Notes: generated by a model not told the origin, from the letters alone. 49,541 bases of DNA from Akkermansia sp. (GCF_020860705.1 NZ_JAJBTT010000022.1:1-49541); one strand, 5' to 3'; positions 26,284 through 35,286 are shown, counted from the stretch's first letter. A program made the numbers and translations.

Positions 26284-27825
26284 ATGAGCATACTTTCGGA
26301 CCGTCTTTCCGAGGAAATACTGCAAGCCCGCCAGCGAGTCTATACCGTCGGCGAACCGACTCCTCTTCAACGATTGAATTTGCCGGGCATCCAGGCCCCG
26401 GTTTACGCCAAAAGGGAGGACCTGGGACCCATCCGGGCCTATAAATGGCGCGGGGCCTTCAACTGCATGGCGGCACTGAGCCAGGAAGAGAGGGACAAGG
26501 GCATTGTGGCCGCCTCCGCCGGCAACCATGCGCAGGGCGTCGCCCTGGCGGCCAGCGTCCTGAATTGCCAGGCCACCATCTTCATGCCCCGCTCCACGCC
26601 GGAAGTGAAACAGACGGAAGTGCGCCGCCACGGCGGCAAGCACGTGCAGATCATCCTCCATGGCGATTGTTATGACGAGACCGCCTCCGCCGCCCACGAG
26701 TATGCGGAAGCCCATGGAAGCACCTTCGTGCATCCCTATGACGACCTGGTGACCATGGGCGGCCAGGGAACGCTGGCGGATGAAGTGGTCATGAGCGGAG
26801 AAGGCCCGTTTGACCGCGCCTATGTAGCCATCGGCGGCGGCGGCCTGGCCGCATCCGTAGCCTGCTGGCTGAAAAAATTCTGGCCGCATATCAAGGTCAT
26901 CGGCGTAGAGGGAGTGGACCAGGCCTCCATGAAAACCTCCATAGAACAAGGCCACCGGGTGAACCTGGACTACGTGGACGTGTTCTGCGACGGCACAGCC
27001 GTCCATATCCCCGGGGAACTGACCTATCCCCTCTGCCGGGAGCTGATGGACGAATTCGTGACCGTCACCAACAACGAGGTGTGCCAGGCTATCCGCGCCA
27101 TGTGGGAATCCTCCCGCGTAGTCCCGGAACCTTCCGGAGCCATGAGCCTGGCGGGATTTTTGAAACAATGGAACCAGGGACAGGTGAAGCCTGATGAAAA
27201 AAGCTTCGTCGTCATCTCCGGGGCCAACATGGATTTCACCCACCTCACCCAGATCGCCCGCCAGGCGGGCATCGGCAACCATGAAACGCGCTATCTGCGC
27301 ATCTCCATGGATTCCAAACGCGGGCAGGTGCTCAAGTACCTGCGCCACATTCCGCAGGATACCACGCTGGTGGACGTGCAATACGGCAAGACGGAAGGGG
27401 AGACCCAGTACCCCGTGTTCGGCATCGCCGCCTCCGATGAAGACCTGGACACCATCCGTACCACCCTGAAGAAAAAGGGAATTGAGTTTGAGGACATCAG
27501 CGAGGACGACGACGTGCGCTTCCGTATGATTCATTACCAGGCGGAACTGTGCGAGCACCCCCTCTTCGTCCACATTGAATTCCCGGAACGCGCCGGCGCC
27601 TTCCTGGATTTCATGGAACGTATCGCGGACCTGGCTTCCCTCTGCTATTTCAACTATACCTATACAGGGGAACGGGTGGGCCGCGCCCTGGTGGGCATGG
27701 AGTTTGAATCCGCTGAGGACCGGGAAACCATCCGGAAACGCATGGCCGCCTTTTCCAAGAATATCATCCGCTCCATCCGGGAGATTTCCCCGGAAGCGTT
27801 CCACCGCATTATGGGAAGTAAATAG
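26284..27825 (+). CDS. ilvA: Threonine ammonia-lyase (biosynthetic threonine deaminase)
   Basis: This PLP enzyme converts L-threonine to 2-oxobutanoate plus ammonia, the first committed step to isoleucine. The 513-residue protein carries the PLP lysine K54 in RAYKWRGAFN, the SAGNHAQG loop (78-85) and the phosphate-binding GGGG (184-187). The C-terminal third (about residues 335-513) holds two ACT-like regulatory segments (ETRYLRISMDSKRGQVLKYL; LFVHIEFPERAGAFLDFMER), the layout of the isoleucine-feedback-regulated biosynthetic form and not the short catabolic form. Its length equals that of the enterobacterial IlvA. It stands upstream of maf, with an AT-rich gap holding interleaved inverted repeats. 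Confidence 0.93.
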   Translation: MSILSDRLSEEILQARQRVYTVGEPTPLQRLNLPGIQAPVYAKREDLGPIRAYKWRGAFNCMAALSQEERDKGIVAASAGNHAQGVALAASVLNCQATIFMPRSTPEVKQTEVRRHGGKHVQIILHGDCYDETASAAHEYAEAHGSTFVHPYDDLVTMGGQGTLADEVVMSGEGPFDRAYVAIGGGGLAASVACWLKKFWPHIKVIGVEGVDQASMKTSIEQGHRVNLDYVDVFCDGTAVHIPGELTYPLCRELMDEFVTVTNNEVCQAIRAMWESSRVVPEPSGAMSLAGFLKQWNQGQVKPDEKSFVVISGANMDFTHLTQIARQAGIGNHETRYLRISMDSKRGQVLKYLRHIPQDTTLVDVQYGKTEGETQYPVFGIAASDEDLDTIRTTLKKKGIEFEDISEDDDVRFRMIHYQAELCEHPLFVHIEFPERAGAFLDFMERIADLASLCYFNYTYTGERVGRALVGMEFESAEDRETIRKRMAAFSKNIIRSIREISPEAFHRIMGSK

Positions 27826-27833
27826 TTAATAAT

Positions 27834-27888
27834 TAATAGTGAAGAGTTAATATTCTCTAATCACTATTACCTTTTAATGATTAACTCT
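27834..27888. repeat. Two interleaved 9-bp inverted repeats between ilvA and maf
   Basis: TAATAGTGA (27834-27842) pairs with TCACTATTA (27861-27869), and AGAGTTAAT (27843-27851) pairs with ATTAACTCT (27880-27888). The arms occur in the order A-B-A'-B', so as RNA they could form either of two hairpins or a pseudoknot. The last arm ends 4 bp before the maf start codon, so structure here could affect maf translation. Confidence 0.6.
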
Positions 27889-27892
27889 CTCC

Positions 27893-28456
27893 ATGCTTCC
27901 CCCCGTCATCCTTGCCTCCCAGTCTCCCCGGCGGCGTGAGCTGCTGGCGAAAGCCGGCGTGTCTTTCTCCATCGTCGTACGCGATACGGAGGAGCTGAAG
28001 GACGCCGCCATGCCGCCGCAGGAACTCTGCCTGCACAATGCCCGGGCCAAGGCGGAAGCCGTTTTCCGGGAATATCCGGACGCCACCGTCATCGGCGCGG
28101 ACACGCTCGTCTTTCTGGACGGACGCCCTCTGGGCAAGCCCCGGGACGAAGAAGAAGCACGCTCCATGCTCCGCATGCTTTCCGGGCGCATGCACCATGT
28201 CTGCACGGCGGTCTCCATCCTGTCCCCGCTGGGAATGAAAGATATCGCCGTTCTGACGGAAGTCACGTTCCGGACCCTGGAAGAAAAGGACATCCGCCGT
28301 TACATGGAACTGGTGGACGTCATGGACAAGGCCGGTTCCTACGCGTTCCAGGAACACGGGGAGATGATCATTTCCTCCGTCCGCGGAGACACGGACAACG
28401 TGATCGGACTGCCGGTCAGGGACGTCATGGAGTGCCTGCGCGGGTGGGGCTACTGA
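27893..28456 (+). CDS. maf: Maf-type nucleoside triphosphate pyrophosphatase
   Basis: Maf proteins hydrolyse non-canonical or modified nucleoside triphosphates (dTTP/UTP or m7GTP subfamilies) and prevent their incorporation. The 187-residue product has the N-terminal family signature LASQSPRRRELL, the core IGADTLVFLDGRPLGKP, and the C-terminal INGDTDNVIGLP-like block (SVRGDTDNVIGLPV). Its length is typical (about 190). The subfamily cannot be settled by eye. It is convergent with the secreted protein gene downstream. Confidence 0.92.
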   Translation: MLPPVILASQSPRRRELLAKAGVSFSIVVRDTEELKDAAMPPQELCLHNARAKAEAVFREYPDATVIGADTLVFLDGRPLGKPRDEEEARSMLRMLSGRMHHVCTAVSILSPLGMKDIAVLTEVTFRTLEEKDIRRYMELVDVMDKAGSYAFQEHGEMIISSVRGDTDNVIGLPVRDVMECLRGWGY

Positions 28457-28497
28457 TCCTTCATCAAAAAAGGGGCGGTTTCCTCTGAACGGTATGG

Positions 28498-29268
28498 CTA
28501 TTTTCCGGAATCCACCCTGCGCAGCTTCCAACCAGTTGTCGACTCAATTTCATAATTGGAAAGCATTTTGAGCGTCCCGACGCATTTTCCCTTGCCGTTC
28601 ACCAATTCAACGGCATTCGCTATCTCCGGAGAGACCCTGAATGATTTGTACCCCAGCCAGGCAACCTCTTTTCCATCCTTGGTGAGAAAGGCGGAATAAT
28701 CATCATTCAAGTAAAGAAATTCATTCACGGAAGGCGCATTTCCCTTAACCGATCTCCATTTTCCGACAAACGCGGCCATGGTGCGAAGTGAGGATATCTC
28801 CTTTTGAATCTGCAGGGCTTCATTCATCTTTTTCAAATTTCCGTACTTTTTCTGAATTTTAAGCAGGCTGTCCAAGTACACCTTATCCATTTTTTTCCTC
28901 TCTTTCATCTTTTTCCCTGCCACTTCATCCTGAAGCGCCTTCATCTGCTTGACCACCTCCGGAGAAACCTTCTCCATCCGGAGCAGTTCGTCCCTGGCTT
29001 TAAATTCCTTGTCGGACAGGTGGGCCTCCAGATCCGTCACGACCTTCTGCAGTTCTGCCGCTGCCGCAAAATTATTCTGCGCGGCATATTTGTTCATGGC
29101 ACCGCGGTAAGCTTCCAATTTGGACACCATGTATTTCCGATCCATCAATGAAACGAGGCCTTCATATTGTTCCTTCAGTTTTTGAGCATCCGGAGGCAGG
29201 GTTTGCCCCTCCACCGTGCACCACGACATCACCCCAAGCAAAACAATACACCATAACTTACTTATCAT
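28498..29268 (-). CDS. Secreted coiled-coil protein of unknown function
   Basis: The 256-residue product begins with a signal peptide (MISKLWCIVLLGVMSWCTVEG). Residues about 25-160 are helical and rich in Lys/Glu/Leu, consistent with a coiled coil (AQKLKEQYEGLVSLMDRK; KKMKERKKMDKVYLDSLLKI). The C-terminal ~85 residues form a separate beta-rich domain starting VGKWRSVKGNAPSVNEFLYL and ending TTGWKLRRV, where GKWR-type beginnings are seen in small lipocalin-like or META-like secreted domains. I do not recognise a family. Its promoter lies so close that the mRNA may have no leader. Confidence 0.75.
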   Translation of the reverse strand: MISKLWCIVLLGVMSWCTVEGQTLPPDAQKLKEQYEGLVSLMDRKYMVSKLEAYRGAMNKYAAQNNFAAAAELQKVVTDLEAHLSDKEFKARDELLRMEKVSPEVVKQMKALQDEVAGKKMKERKKMDKVYLDSLLKIQKKYGNLKKMNEALQIQKEISSLRTMAAFVGKWRSVKGNAPSVNEFLYLNDDYSAFLTKDGKEVAWLGYKSFRVSPEIANAVELVNGKGKCVGTLKMLSNYEIESTTGWKLRRVDSGK

Positions 29269-29275
29269 AATATTA

Positions 29276-29305
29276 TTTATAATATATCCAACATATAGAA
29301 TTCAA
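29276..29305 (-). promoter_or_regulatory. Promoter of the secreted coiled-coil protein, possibly leaderless
   Basis: On the minus strand TTGAAT is followed by an 18-bp spacer and TATAAA. The predicted transcription start falls at about 29269, next to the start codon at 29268. Confidence 0.5.
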
Positions 29306-29363
29306 GAAGAAAGGAGGAATTCCTTTCAGATGACTGCATAGTTTCCTTGCAAGAGGCAGCAGA

Positions 29364-30677
29364 TCAATCCTTCGCCAGAAACTGGCTGATCTTATTATAG
29401 AACGCCACAGGAAGCACGGCTTCCATCAGAGTGCCTTCCTCCACATACTCCGTGGAGAGAACCTTCCCTTCACTGTGCATGGCGGCCACCAAGTCACTCC
29501 GGGTATAGGGAATCAGGAACCGGGCACGCCTGACACGGCTTTCCAGCATTTTCACACACGCGTTCAACAGGTCTTCCGCGCCCTGCCCCTCCTGCACGGA
29601 CATGGGCACCACCCTGCCGTTGAAGTGTGGTTGCAGCAGGGTTTCCAGTGTGTGGCGCTTTTCTTCCGGGACAAGGTCCACCTTGTTCAGAACCACGATC
29701 ATGGGCTTGTCCCCCGCTCCCAGCTCGCCCAGCACTTCCAGGGTGGTTTCGTAATGGCGCACGGCTTCCGCATCGGAAGCATCCACCACCTGGATCAGAA
29801 AATCCGCCAGCACGGCTTCCTCCAGCGTTGACTTGAAGGCTTCCACCAGACGGTGGGGAAGGTTGCGGATAAAACCCACGGTATCCGTCAGCAGAAGAGG
29901 CTGACCGTGGGGAAGCTCTATTTTCCGGGTCGTCGTGTCCAGGGTGGCAAAAAGCATATCCTTCGCCATGACTTCCGAACCGGACACCAGGGAAAGCAGG
30001 GAAGATTTCCCCGCGTTGGTGTATCCCACAATGGCGGCGGTGGCAATCGCCTGGCGCTCCCGTTCCTTGCGCTGCGTGGCGCGCTGCCTGATGACCAGGG
30101 CCAGCTCTTTCTGGATGGCCTCAATCCTGGCACGTGCCAGGCGGCGGTCCACCTCAATCTGTTTTTCACCCTCTCCCCTGGCGGCTCCGCCGCCGCCCTT
30201 CCCGCCTCCGGAACCGCCACCCTGGCGGTCCAGGTGGTTCCACATGCGGGCCATGCGGGGCAGCGAGTACTGCATGCGGGCCAATTCCACCTGGAGGGTG
30301 GCTTCTCGCGTGCGGGCGCGCCGGGCAAAAATGTCCAGAATGACTTCTTCCCGGTCAATCACGCATTCGTCAATCAGCCGTTCCCATTCGCGCTGCTGGG
30401 AGGGGGAGAGCATGTTGTCAAACACCACGCAATCCGCACGGCAGTCCAGCGCCAGCTGCTTCACCTCCTGGGCCTTACCGGTGCCGCACAGGAATTTGGC
30501 GTGCACGTCACGGGATTTGACGAGATGTTTGCCCACAATGCCGATGCCGAGGTTGGAGACCAGGTCTTCCAGTTCGTCCAGCATGGCCTGCTTTTCCTCG
30601 GCCTCGGAAGGATCGAAATAAATGGAAACGAGCATCGCCCGTTCCACCATTTCCGGCTTTTCACGGATTTCAAACAT
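29364..30677 (-). CDS. hflX: GTPase HflX
   Basis: HflX is a ribosome-associated GTPase that splits stalled or idle ribosomes. The 437-residue protein has the N-terminal HflX domain (residues ~10-195, containing VHAKFLCGTGKAQEV and FDNMLSPSQQREWE), a Gly-rich linker, and a GTPase domain. The GTPase motifs are P-loop GYTNAGKS (218-225), DTVG (265-268) and NKVD (331-334). All are intact. The start was confirmed by the family N-terminus. It is the last gene of a minus-strand run that begins with the duplicated secreted-protein module and lies only 9 bp after the first small lipoprotein gene. Confidence 0.93.
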   Translation of the reverse strand: MFEIREKPEMVERAMLVSIYFDPSEAEEKQAMLDELEDLVSNLGIGIVGKHLVKSRDVHAKFLCGTGKAQEVKQLALDCRADCVVFDNMLSPSQQREWERLIDECVIDREEVILDIFARRARTREATLQVELARMQYSLPRMARMWNHLDRQGGGSGGGKGGGGAARGEGEKQIEVDRRLARARIEAIQKELALVIRQRATQRKERERQAIATAAIVGYTNAGKSSLLSLVSGSEVMAKDMLFATLDTTTRKIELPHGQPLLLTDTVGFIRNLPHRLVEAFKSTLEEAVLADFLIQVVDASDAEAVRHYETTLEVLGELGAGDKPMIVVLNKVDLVPEEKRHTLETLLQPHFNGRVVPMSVQEGQGAEDLLNACVKMLESRVRRARFLIPYTRSDLVAAMHSEGKVLSTEYVEEGTLMEAVLPVAFYNKISQFLAKD

Positions 30678-30686
30678 AGGAAACGG

Positions 30687-30818
30687 TTAACGGAACTGCT
30701 TGCTGGAGGTGGGATTATAGTCCTTCAGCGCAAAGTCCGCGTGTTTATGGCAGTCACACCCGCAGGAAGAGAGGAAGCCAGCTACACATGCCAGCGTCAG
30801 AAAGCTGATCAGTTTCAT
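30687..30818 (-). CDS. Tiny lipoprotein (43 residues), module copy 2
   Basis: The protein MKLISFLTLACVAGFLSSC carries a lipoprotein signal with lipobox ending at Cys19. The mature part is only ~25 residues (GCDCHKHADFALKDYNPTSS). It is about 80% identical to the 43-residue product at 31558-31689. A pair or triplet of Cys and His residues just after the lipid anchor (CGCDCHKH) could bind metal or form disulfides; this is speculation. It is followed 9 bp later by hflX. The function is unknown. Confidence 0.7.
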   Translation of the reverse strand: MKLISFLTLACVAGFLSSCGCDCHKHADFALKDYNPTSSKQFR

Positions 30819-30860
30819 GCAGTCATGAGACCTGCACAAGACTCCGGAAGCAAGTAAATT

Positions 30861-31502
30861 TTACTTCATACGCGGTGCTTTCCCTGCCGGATCGGGATCA
30901 GGAGGCCCTTCCAGGGAAGCTTTCCCTACGGTCATCACGGCTTTCCTCCCGGCCTCCGGCCAGGGCTGCCTGATATTAATGGAGAAAGGTACGTACAGAT
31001 CATAATGCATATCGCCCAAGGTGCCTGATTCCCGGGCCGTTCCCAAGACTTTTCCATCTTCCAGTTTCAACGCGCTGCGCTGCACCACGCAATGCCCGAT
31101 ATAATCGTCTGGCCCCGGCTCAGGAAACTCGGCATCTATCGTGTCCAGAAGAACGGACATGTCAATGTCCACGGTGCGATTGGTTTCCAAGTCACACATT
31201 TTTAATGCAAAAGTGGCACCGTCCATCTGAATGCCCATGACCACGCGTCCGGAAATTTTATCCACGACGATCGCGCCGCGAGAATTACCGGAAGGCACTT
31301 TGAAACGGGCCACTTCCCGGTCTTTCCGGCAGAATACAACCTCATCCGTGGAATCCACCAGCTGGGAACCGAAAAAAGAAACGGTCCAGCCTCCGGGCAA
31401 CACGTGGGAATAGTAGGGTTGCGGCGGTCCGGAAGTCTCAACGGACCAGGCGGACGGCCAAAGAAGCGAAAAAAGCGCGGTAAAAATAAGGATTTTTTTC
31501 AT
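30861..31502 (-). CDS. Secreted protein of unknown function, module copy 2
   Basis: The 213-residue product starts with a signal peptide (MKKILIFTALFSLLWPSAWS). It is a paralog of the protein at 31737-32513, sharing the blocks GGWTV-x-F-x-GS, the VVD-x-x-SGR-x-x-x-GIQ block, and the C-terminal LGD-x-x-Y-x-LY ... RQPWPE-x-G-x-KAV-x-TVGK block. This copy lacks about 50 residues at the N-terminus that the paralog has. The start at 31502 was chosen at the signal peptide; the open frame extends upstream without a plausible start. The function is unknown. A small lipoprotein gene follows it on the same strand. Confidence 0.75.
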   Translation of the reverse strand: MKKILIFTALFSLLWPSAWSVETSGPPQPYYSHVLPGGWTVSFFGSQLVDSTDEVVFCRKDREVARFKVPSGNSRGAIVVDKISGRVVMGIQMDGATFALKMCDLETNRTVDIDMSVLLDTIDAEFPEPGPDDYIGHCVVQRSALKLEDGKVLGTARESGTLGDMHYDLYVPFSINIRQPWPEAGRKAVMTVGKASLEGPPDPDPAGKAPRMK

Positions 31503-31557
31503 GATAGACAGGGTGGTTTCATAAGGATGCACGATCTCGGCCAAACAGAGGGGAAGG

Positions 31558-31689
31558 TTAAAGGAATTGCTTACTGGAAGTGGGCTTGCAGTCCTTCAGC
31601 GCGAAGTCCGCGTGTTTATGGCCGTTGCACCCGCAGGAGGAAAGGAAGCCGGCCGTCCAAACCAGCGTTAGAAAGCCAATCAGTTTCAT
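31558..31689 (-). CDS. Tiny lipoprotein (43 residues), module copy 1
   Basis: MKLIGFLTLVWTAGFLSSC is the signal with lipobox Cys19, and the mature part is GCNGHKHADFALKDCKPTSS. It is nearly identical to the 43-residue lipoprotein 0.9 kb downstream on the same strand; one of the Cys residues after the anchor is replaced by Gly. It sits between the two secreted-protein paralogs and forms with them a duplicated two-gene module. Confidence 0.7.
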   Translation of the reverse strand: MKLIGFLTLVWTAGFLSSCGCNGHKHADFALKDCKPTSSKQFL

Positions 31690-31736
31690 ACGGCTGTGAG
31701 ACCCGTCCAAAGTATCTTAGGCAAGCAAGTTTTACT

Positions 31737-32513
31737 TCATTGCGGCGACTTTCCTGCAAAATCGGCATAGGGCTCTTTTTCCAGCCGGGACTTTCCCACC
31801 GTCAGCACGGCCTTTCCGCCCTCCTCCGGCCAGGGCTGTCTGAGATCCATGGAAAACGTTATGTAAAGCGTATACTGGAAGTCGCCCAGCCTTCCCGCAT
31901 GATAAGGCGTCCCGGTCGCGAAGCCCGGTTTCTTTTCTTCCGCTTTCCACATGCCGCCCTGCCAGATCCAATGCCCAATGAACTCGTCCGTCCGCTGCGG
32001 TTTAGGCCAGTCGGAATCTATTCTGTTTTCCAAAGGCGACACGTCAACATCCACGGCTTTCCCGGTCTTGAGGTCAAATAACTTGGTCAACACGGTGGCG
32101 CTGTCCGTTTGAATGCCTACCAAGGCGCGGCCGGAAGCGTCATCCACTACAATTTTTCCGCAGGGATTGGCGTTAGGCACTTTGAACCGGACAGGCTCAT
32201 GACCGTCTTTGCTGAACACGGCATCTGAACCGCGGAAAGTTACCGTCCAGCCGCCGGGCGCCGCATACTTTATCCATTCATCTCCACTATATGATACGAG
32301 GCCGGTTTCATTATCACAAGCCAAGGTGATTCCGAAAGCATCTATCCTATACTCCGCTTCCCAATAGCCGTCCTTCCAGAAGGAAAACCGCACCCGGCCT
32401 CCAAGGATGTCATATCCGGTTTCCCGGACAGGGCCGTCGGCATCAAAGGACCAGCCGGTTATGGGAAAAAGAGAAAGGCACGCGGCAAGAATAAAAAACG
32501 CTTTCATCAGCAT
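31737..32513 (-). CDS. Secreted protein of unknown function, module copy 1
   Basis: The 258-residue product has a signal peptide (MKAFFILAACLSLFPITGWS) after a short N-terminal extension. It then has a charged domain and the core shared with the product at 30861-31502 (GGWTVTFRGS; SGRALVGIQTDSATVL; RQPWPEEGGKAVLTVGKS). The extra N-terminal region (about 25-85) with the pattern YDILGGRVRFSFWKDGYWEAEYRIDAF is absent in the shorter copy. The start at 32513 has GGAAAG ten bases upstream; the next ATG, six bases on, is also possible. No family is recognised. Confidence 0.75.
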   Translation of the reverse strand: MLMKAFFILAACLSLFPITGWSFDADGPVRETGYDILGGRVRFSFWKDGYWEAEYRIDAFGITLACDNETGLVSYSGDEWIKYAAPGGWTVTFRGSDAVFSKDGHEPVRFKVPNANPCGKIVVDDASGRALVGIQTDSATVLTKLFDLKTGKAVDVDVSPLENRIDSDWPKPQRTDEFIGHWIWQGGMWKAEEKKPGFATGTPYHAGRLGDFQYTLYITFSMDLRQPWPEEGGKAVLTVGKSRLEKEPYADFAGKSPQ

Positions 32514-32553
32514 CAATTCATTGCTTTCCGCGTACTACATTCCCTACCGGAAA

Positions 32554-35139
32554 TCAAATTGATTTTTCACCATCTTCCGGCTGTTCCTCCGCCTTCTCCA
32601 GCGCCCCCATCCACAGGTTCCATTTTTCAATGAAGGCACGGTCCATCTGGAGCAGCACGTTTTCCTTCTGGGTGGGGGAAATGGTCTCCGTCAGACTGCC
32701 GAAAATAAGCAGGGGCTTGGAATACGTATCCGAGAGGGGGACAAAATCCGCAGGCTGCTTCTGGCGGCACTCCCGCGCCAGCGCATACAGGGAATTAAAC
32801 GGCAGTTCATCCCAGCTGACCTGGTACGCGCCGCTGCCTTCCCGGCTGTCCTGCGGCTCCACCGTCAGCAGATGATCCTTTATTCCCGTCAGGCGTACCT
32901 TGGTGCCGTCTTTCAGCGCCAGGGGCTTTCCGGGCTTCTTTTCCAGCAGCCCCGGCAGAATTTTTTCCATGCGGGTGAACAGCGGCAGCATCTGGTCCGT
33001 CATTTCCCGCCGCACGGTCAGCCTGGCCTTGACGGCGGGAGAAGCAATGACCTGCTCCGCCGCGCCATAAGCAGCGGAAACCTTCTCATAATCACCGGTT
33101 TTCTTCATGACGGCGTCCGCTTCCCGGCAAACGTCTTCGTAGCTTCTGGATTGCTGGGCCAGCAGGGCTTCCCTCTTCTCTTCCTCCTCCCGTGCTTTTT
33201 TCCTTTCCTCCTCCTCCCTTATTTTGGCCATCCTTGCGGCTTCTTCAGCCTCCCAGTCCCGCGCCGTCTGATACTGCATCCTCAAATGGTCCAGCATTCC
33301 CTCCAGCGCAGCGTAGGCCGGAGGCATGGAGGCAACTTCCCCAGTCATCATCTGTTCCCGCAGAAAATCAACGGCGGAGCGTTTGGCCACCACCTCCGCC
33401 ACCGTCTTTTCCGGCATGTCCTGGAGACGTTTCAGGCGTTCGTATTGAGCCGTGTATTCTTTCAGATTGCTAAGCCACGCGGAAGCCAGCTCACGAATAT
33501 TCTTCTCCTGGTCGTCAGCGGCGCCAGAGGCCACCTGCTCCAGAAAAGCGCCGTATTCCGGCCATTTTCCGGCAAAGTACCAGGATTTCAACGCCATGCC
33601 CACATAGTAATGAATGGCTAAATCGGAGTTGGAACGCAGACCCGGCATTCTGGAAGACCAGTCCCCGGAGCTCAGATACATGACCAGGTTGCCTACGTCC
33701 CGGGAGCGTTCCAATTCCGCAGGATCCTTGCAGCCTTCCACTTTTTTGCCCAGTTTTTCCAGCCGTTCCACTCCTTCCGGGAACTGGCCGCGCACCCACA
33801 TGCACAGGACCTGGTTCAAACCGGCCCAGAGAGAAGTGGAAAGAGGGCAGTCCGGCTGGTCCGCCAGATCACCGAACATGGCGGCGGCCCTCACCAGATC
33901 CCCCCGGTTCAGGGATTCCTGGGCTTCATTAAACAGGTTGCCGAAGCGGATGCTGCGCTCCAGCCGGGATTCCGCCGCATCCATGTCCTCCACGGTCGTT
34001 CCCTTTCCCGCGGTGGGAGGAAGCGCCGGAGGGGGCGTTCCCCTGGAGCCGCCCTTTCCCTGCTGCCATGCGGCCCAGCCCCAGATACCAAGCCCCAGCA
34101 CGACAACGGAGGCAACAGAGGAAGCAACGATGATGCGGCATTTCCTGCGCCGGGTGCGGCGCATTTCCGCAGCGCGCCGTTCCGCCCAGGTGAGGCCGTC
34201 CTGCATGGCCCGGACATCTTCCTCCAAGGCCTGCTCCACGGCATCCATCAATTCAGGATAAGAGGAAAACCTGTCCTCCTTGTGGAAAGCCATCAGCTTG
34301 TCCACGATGAAGCAGGTCATCGGGGAAATGTCGTTCACCACCTGCTCCAGGGGAGGAAGATTTTTCTTGGTTTCCAGGAGGACATCGGAGGACTGGGAAG
34401 CGTCCACGCGCGGAGGAGCGCCCACCAGCAAATGGTACATGGTGGCTCCCAGTGCATACATGTCCGTCCGGAAATCCTCCTCTCCCCGCAGCAGCGTTTC
34501 CGGAGCGGCATAATAGGGGGTAACCCATATTTCCCGCTCCACGTCGGATTCACTTTGCAGCAGGGACAGGCCGAAGTCCACGATCTTGGCGACTCCGTCG
34601 GGAGACTGGAGAATGTTGGCAGGCTTGATGTCCCGGTGCATGAGGCCCGCATTCCACGCGGCATCCAGCCCGCGCACAATATCCAGCGTCAGGCGCAGCA
34701 CCTTGTCTTCCGGCACGCGTTCCTCTGCGGTAATCAGGGAATCCAGGCCAGCGCCCTCCACCAGCTCCATGGCGATGTAAAAAAGGCCCTGGTCCCTCCC
34801 CACGGCATAAATCTGCACCAGGTTTTCATGAGAAACCCGGGCCATGATTTGGGCTTCCCGTTCAAAGCGTTCACTGCGCAGGGCATCCCCGGCGTAGGTG
34901 TCATTCAGCACCTTCAGGGCCACTTCACGCCCCAGCACGGTGTCTTCCGCCCGGTACACCACGCTCATGCCCCCCTTCCCCAGCTTGCCGGTGATCCGGT
35001 AGGGGCCCATGCGCGTCTTCACGCGCGTCAGCGCCTGGCAGCCGGGGCAGATGGCATTGGCATACGGCGGCAGCTGGGAGACGTCCATGGGCTGCCCGCA
35101 TTCCGGGCAATCAATGATTTGGTCTTGCTGGGGATTCAT
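32554..35139 (-). CDS. Membrane-bound Ser/Thr protein kinase with N-terminal zinc ribbon
   Basis: The 861-residue protein begins with a putative zinc ribbon (Cys11, 14, 31, 34: CPEC and CPGC). A Hanks-type kinase domain (about 46-300) follows, with G-loop GKGGMS (54-59), ATP lysine K76, HRD (168-170, HRDIKPAN), DFG (188-190) and APE (212-214), all intact, so it is likely catalytically active. One membrane helix lies at about 336-357. The C-terminal ~500 residues are outside the membrane: an alpha-helical, E/K-rich stretch, and at the end a beta-rich domain (KDGTKVRLTGIKDHLLTVEP). The start at 35139 was chosen by the zinc ribbon. The sensor input and targets are unknown. A hairpin follows the ROK kinase gene upstream of it. 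Confidence 0.85.
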   Translation of the reverse strand: MNPQQDQIIDCPECGQPMDVSQLPPYANAICPGCQALTRVKTRMGPYRITGKLGKGGMSVVYRAEDTVLGREVALKVLNDTYAGDALRSERFEREAQIMARVSHENLVQIYAVGRDQGLFYIAMELVEGAGLDSLITAEERVPEDKVLRLTLDIVRGLDAAWNAGLMHRDIKPANILQSPDGVAKIVDFGLSLLQSESDVEREIWVTPYYAAPETLLRGEEDFRTDMYALGATMYHLLVGAPPRVDASQSSDVLLETKKNLPPLEQVVNDISPMTCFIVDKLMAFHKEDRFSSYPELMDAVEQALEEDVRAMQDGLTWAERRAAEMRRTRRRKCRIIVASSVASVVVLGLGIWGWAAWQQGKGGSRGTPPPALPPTAGKGTTVEDMDAAESRLERSIRFGNLFNEAQESLNRGDLVRAAAMFGDLADQPDCPLSTSLWAGLNQVLCMWVRGQFPEGVERLEKLGKKVEGCKDPAELERSRDVGNLVMYLSSGDWSSRMPGLRSNSDLAIHYYVGMALKSWYFAGKWPEYGAFLEQVASGAADDQEKNIRELASAWLSNLKEYTAQYERLKRLQDMPEKTVAEVVAKRSAVDFLREQMMTGEVASMPPAYAALEGMLDHLRMQYQTARDWEAEEAARMAKIREEEERKKAREEEEKREALLAQQSRSYEDVCREADAVMKKTGDYEKVSAAYGAAEQVIASPAVKARLTVRREMTDQMLPLFTRMEKILPGLLEKKPGKPLALKDGTKVRLTGIKDHLLTVEPQDSREGSGAYQVSWDELPFNSLYALARECRQKQPADFVPLSDTYSKPLLIFGSLTETISPTQKENVLLQMDRAFIEKWNLWMGALEKAEEQPEDGEKSI

Positions 35140-35240
35140 GAACGCAGGAGGAGCGGAAAGGAAAAGAAGGGAGAAGGAAATCCGGCGCCGGAAAAATCCT
35201 TCGGCGCATCCGGTAACAAGCTCCCTCCGGATAAGAGCAA

Positions 35241-35266
35241 GGAGGGACCCCGGACAGGGCCCCTCC
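35241..35266 (-). terminator. Hairpin after the ROK kinase gene
   Basis: On the minus strand GGAGGGGCC pairs with GGTCCCTCC (one G-T pair) around a 9-nt loop. It lies between the ROK gene and the kinase gene. No run of T follows, so termination is only suggested. Confidence 0.4.
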
Positions 35267-35286
35267 CGCAAATTTCATTCCGCCTG

